A stretch of 44,599 nucleotides of DNA from Bacteroidales bacterium (GTDB lineage Bacteria; Bacteroidota; Bacteroidia; Bacteroidales; Paludibacteraceae): positions 1 through 44,599 of the forward strand of contig SFDZ01000027.1 of assembly GCA_004557405.1 (NCBI GenBank), in the 5' to 3' direction. This document shows positions 42,668 through 44,599 of this stretch, in pieces. The first letter of the stretch is position 1, and the number at the start of each line of letters is the position of its first letter. Under the pieces are notes generated by a model, which made no database searches, was not told where the DNA came from, and saw only the letters and a list, made by a program, of their open reading frames with translations. A program made the translations under genes and the position numbers.

Positions 42668-42850
42668 TTCCTCCCTGCGGCGGGCTATCGCAACAACGAT
42701 GACTTGAACAACGCGGGCAACAACGGCAACTATTGGTCGAGTTCGCTCAACACGGACAACCCGAACAACGCGTGGAACGTGAACTTCAACTCAGACAACG
42801 TGAACAGGAACAACAACAACCGCTACTACGGTCAATCCGTTCGCCCTGTT
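42668..42850 (+). other. DGR template repeat (TR)
   Basis: Non-coding (in-frame stop at 42659-42661, no start) yet it translates cleanly as the end of a FISUMP/C-type-lectin domain: FLPAAGYR, then NYWSSSL, NAWNVNF and YYGQSVRPV. Twenty codons between 42692 and 42820 are AAC, the codon favoured in DGR templates because A-directed mutagenesis yields many residues and no stops. The non-adenine framework (YWSSS, VRPV) is what a target must retain. It ends 55 nt before the reverse transcriptase start. The exact limits depend on the variable repeat, which is not in the window. The GC-rich tail near 42821-42850 is the place for the initiation-of-homing sequence. Confidence 0.88.
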
Positions 42851-42905
42851 CTTTTTGGAGCATTTGGCTCGTTTTTGATTTTTTTTTGAAAAAGCGATCT
42901 TTGAC

Positions 42906-44180
42906 ATGTATGGTTTAAGTTACAAACAACTGTTGGACGATTTGTATCGTGCTTACTACGATGCCCGCCGACACAAGCGCGGAAGAGCCTATCAGCAACG
43001 TTTCGAACGGCATGCCGATACGCTGCTTGCCGAGTTGTGCCACGACTTGTACTATCGGCACTACGAGGCACGTCCGTCGTCGTGTTTTACGATAACCGAC
43101 CCGAAAAAACGGGAGGTGTTTGCGGCCGATTTTCGCGACCGTATCGTGCATCACCTGTATTATAACTACACGCATCGGCTGTTCGAGCGCACCTTTGTGG
43201 CCGACACTTATAGTTGCATCAAAGGGCGCGGCACGCATTTCGGCATTGCACGCCTGCAAACGCAGATACGCCGTGCAAGTCGTAACTACGCTGTGCCGTG
43301 TTTTGTACTGAAAATGGACATTCGCGGCTATTTTATGCACATCGACCGACAAAAATTGTTGGACATCTGCCTGCAAACCATTGATGCCATGGCAGGGCAT
43401 AAGGTGCAGCGCTGCACACCGCAACGCTGGTGCGATGTGCTCGACATCGAGTTTGTCAAATACCTGACGCACGAAATCGTGTTGCTCGACCCGTTGAGCA
43501 ACTGCCGCATTGTTGGTCGTCCGTCCGATTGGGACGATTTGCCGCCCAACAAAAGCCTGTTCAACAGTCCTGCAGGGTGCGGTCTGCCGATTGGCAACCT
43601 CACCTCGCAACTCTTTTCGAACGTCTATCTGAACCGGCTCGACCAATATATGAAACGTACGCTGCATTGCCGTTATTACGGGCGTTATGTCGATGATTTC
43701 TATGTGGTCGATACCGACAAACAGCGTCTGCATCGGATAGTGGGACTGGTGCGTACATGGCTTGCCTACGAGCTCGGTCTGACCTTGCACGAGGGCAAAG
43801 TGGTGATACGCAACGTGCGTTACGGCGTCGATTTTCTCGGAGCCTGCGTGCGACCCTATCGCATCGAGGCGAGCGCGCAATCGTTGCGACGGATGCGTCC
43901 GAAAATAGACAAACTCTGCAATGCCGTGAATGTGAACAACCGCACGCGCGAGCAGGTGGAGCATGTGCGGGCTTCTGTCAATTCCTATTGCGGCGTGTTG
44001 ATGCACGGCAAAAACTACCATTTGCGCAAGGAATTGTTGGGCAACAAAAACAAATTGCGACGTATCGGCTATTTCGATGCCGCCTACGCCCATTTTAAGC
44101 CTTACGGCGATCTGTCGTACCAAGCCCCCGATCCCCCTGCTTACCGGCAGGCAGGCCATACCTTCGGCAGGCAGGCCTAA
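42906..44180 (+). CDS. DGR-type reverse transcriptase
   Basis: 424 aa. RT motifs: TITDPKKREVFAADFRDRIVHH at about 63-84, LKMDIRGYF (135-143, catalytic Asp138), GLPIGNLTSQ (226-235), YVDD (261-264), LHEGKVVIRNV and GVDFLGACV. The [LIV]GxxxSQ form of motif 4 is diagnostic for DGR RTs, unlike QGxxxSP of group II introns, and no maturase or endonuclease domain follows. It copies template RNA with adenine errors into a cDNA that replaces the variable repeat. The last 17 or so residues (DPPAYRQAGHTFGRQA) are encoded by an intergenic repeat element that also supplies the stop codon. Confidence 0.95.
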   Translation: MYGLSYKQLLDDLYRAYYDARRHKRGRAYQQRFERHADTLLAELCHDLYYRHYEARPSSCFTITDPKKREVFAADFRDRIVHHLYYNYTHRLFERTFVADTYSCIKGRGTHFGIARLQTQIRRASRNYAVPCFVLKMDIRGYFMHIDRQKLLDICLQTIDAMAGHKVQRCTPQRWCDVLDIEFVKYLTHEIVLLDPLSNCRIVGRPSDWDDLPPNKSLFNSPAGCGLPIGNLTSQLFSNVYLNRLDQYMKRTLHCRYYGRYVDDFYVVDTDKQRLHRIVGLVRTWLAYELGLTLHEGKVVIRNVRYGVDFLGACVRPYRIEASAQSLRRMRPKIDKLCNAVNVNNRTREQVEHVRASVNSYCGVLMHGKNYHLRKELLGNKNKLRRIGYFDAAYAHFKPYGDLSYQAPDPPAYRQAGHTFGRQA

Positions 44181-44222
44181 AGGGGGACTTGAAGCCCTCC
44201 TTTAGGAGGGTTTGGGAGGTAG
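44130..44222 (+). repeat. Repeat cluster right of DGR, includes 39-bp copy at 44184-44222
   Basis: 44184-44222 matches 41569-41607 with one mismatch. 44136-44180 contains CTTACCGGCAGGCAGG and CGGCAGGCAGGCC, related to the near-palindrome at 41647. The cluster overlaps the 3' end of the RT gene. Both flanks continue into ACGCAAACAAC. Confidence 0.88.
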
Positions 44223-44252
44223 CAAACAACGCAAACAACTTTTAAACTATGC

Positions 44253-44272
44253 GGACGCGGCGCGCCGCGTCC
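44253..44272. repeat. Perfect 20-bp GC palindrome
   Basis: GGACGCGGCGCGCCGCGTCC followed by CTAC, similar in kind to the palindrome at 18766-18793. It lies between the RT stop and the FISUMP lipoprotein gene and could terminate RT transcription, although no T-run follows. Confidence 0.75.
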
Positions 44273-44329
44273 CTACAATTAACCATTTGATTATTAACAT
44301 TTTTACTAACATTTAAAATTAAACAAAAG

Positions 44330-44599
44330 ATGAAACATTTAAAATTTTTAGCGGCCGTGTGCTGCATGGCAGCAGTATTTGCTGCGTGTGAGAAAAACGA
44401 TCCGAGCCAGAATGATGGTAACTCCAATACGGGGAGTGATAACGCTACGGGTACTGCCAACGGCCACGAATACGTTGACCTTGGCTTGCCGAGCGGTTTG
44501 AAGTGGGCGACCTGCAACGTGGGTGCCACCGCGCCCGAAGGCTACGGCGGCTACTACGCTTGGGGCGAAACCACCACTAAAGACACTTACTCTTGGGGA
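44330..44599 (+). CDS. FISUMP-domain lipoprotein, probable DGR target (3' end outside window)
   Basis: The first 90 codons are visible from ATG 44330. Signal peptide and lipobox MKHLKFLAAVCCMAAVFAAC predict a lipid-anchored, probably surface protein. A low-complexity linker (EKNDPSQNDGNSNTGSDNATG) leads to the FISUMP domain: GHEYVDLGLPSGLKWATCNV, GYGGYYAWGETTTK. This is the same N-terminal signature as the protein at 1577, whose C-terminus is colinear with the template repeat. Position right after the RT and same orientation make it the likely variable protein, with its variable repeat about 150 codons further on, beyond the window. That part is prediction. Confidence 0.8.
   Translation, partial: MKHLKFLAAVCCMAAVFAACEKNDPSQNDGNSNTGSDNATGTANGHEYVDLGLPSGLKWATCNVGATAPEGYGGYYAWGETTTKDTYSWG

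Noticed and set aside
42704..42889. 61-aa protein gene rich in Asn
   Set aside because: It is the template repeat read in its target frame; there is an in-frame stop just before it and no supported start, and the composition is explained by AAC codons of a DGR template.
42906..44180. Group II intron reverse transcriptase
   Set aside because: Motif 4 is IGNLTSQ, not QGxxxSP; there is no maturase or HNH domain and no intron RNA structure around it, and an AAC-rich template lies next to it.

Overview
The window looks like a chromosomal segment of an uncultured-type Bacteroidales bacterium (phylum Bacteroidota). Evidence: promoters of the Bacteroidota type (TTG, then 19-20 nt, then TAnnTTTG), few Shine-Dalgarno sequences, Fib_succ_major (FISUMP) proteins, DUF4254, Wzi-type and GT90 genes, and a tmRNA whose tag ends in YALAA. 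I cannot resolve the genus.

Left part (1-7480): the 3' end of an M42 aminopeptidase gene; a kinase-like gene broken by an exact 16-bp tandem duplication; a FISUMP protein; and a run of exported proteins (LPP20-like, PEGA-repeat plus beta-barrel, a second LPP20-like protein, a small secreted protein).

Accessory island (about 7556-18700): strongly AT-rich and unlike its flanks. It opens with a dead 147-bp copy of part of the LPP20-like gene. It then carries an array of related cassettes. Most have their own TATATTTA-type promoter, an AT-rich leader and a short N-terminal helix module (K-x-x-L-K-x-I/M-I-K-E-S-V-K-x-V-L-x-E) joined to one of several bodies. At least three body subfamilies share one logic (ITAFR or SENP start, N..L..L core, E-S near the middle, then F/Y-N-Q-[DE]-S), reminiscent of DUF3293. 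Several copies are frameshifted, fused, truncated or recombined at the shared 5' regions. A 57-aa gene overlaps a HEIGH metalloprotease gene inside the array.

Middle (18857-38933): a DEAD-box helicase; an outer-membrane barrel with an LTA-synthase-like sulfatase and two GT4 enzymes on the plus strand; then, on the minus strand, a lipopolysaccharide core/O-antigen operon (DUF4254, GT9, GT90, Kdo-kinase-like, GT4, WaaL-like ligase) and a Kelch lipoprotein with a Wzi-family barrel. Two FKBP prolyl isomerases, a DUF486 membrane protein and a long-chain acyl-CoA synthetase follow.

Right part (39012-44599): ParE-type topoisomerase subunit, tmRNA, and a diversity-generating retroelement (DGR). The DGR has a MutS-domain-I-like accessory gene, a non-coding template repeat with 20 AAC codons, a DGR-type reverse transcriptase (IGNLTSQ, YVDD), and downstream the beginning of a FISUMP lipoprotein gene that is the probable target; its variable repeat lies beyond the window. 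The template is colinear, without gaps over 61 codons, with the C-terminus of the FISUMP protein at the other end of the window (1577-2233), which looks like a diverged relative of the target. The two most interesting systems are the shuffling cassette array and the DGR.
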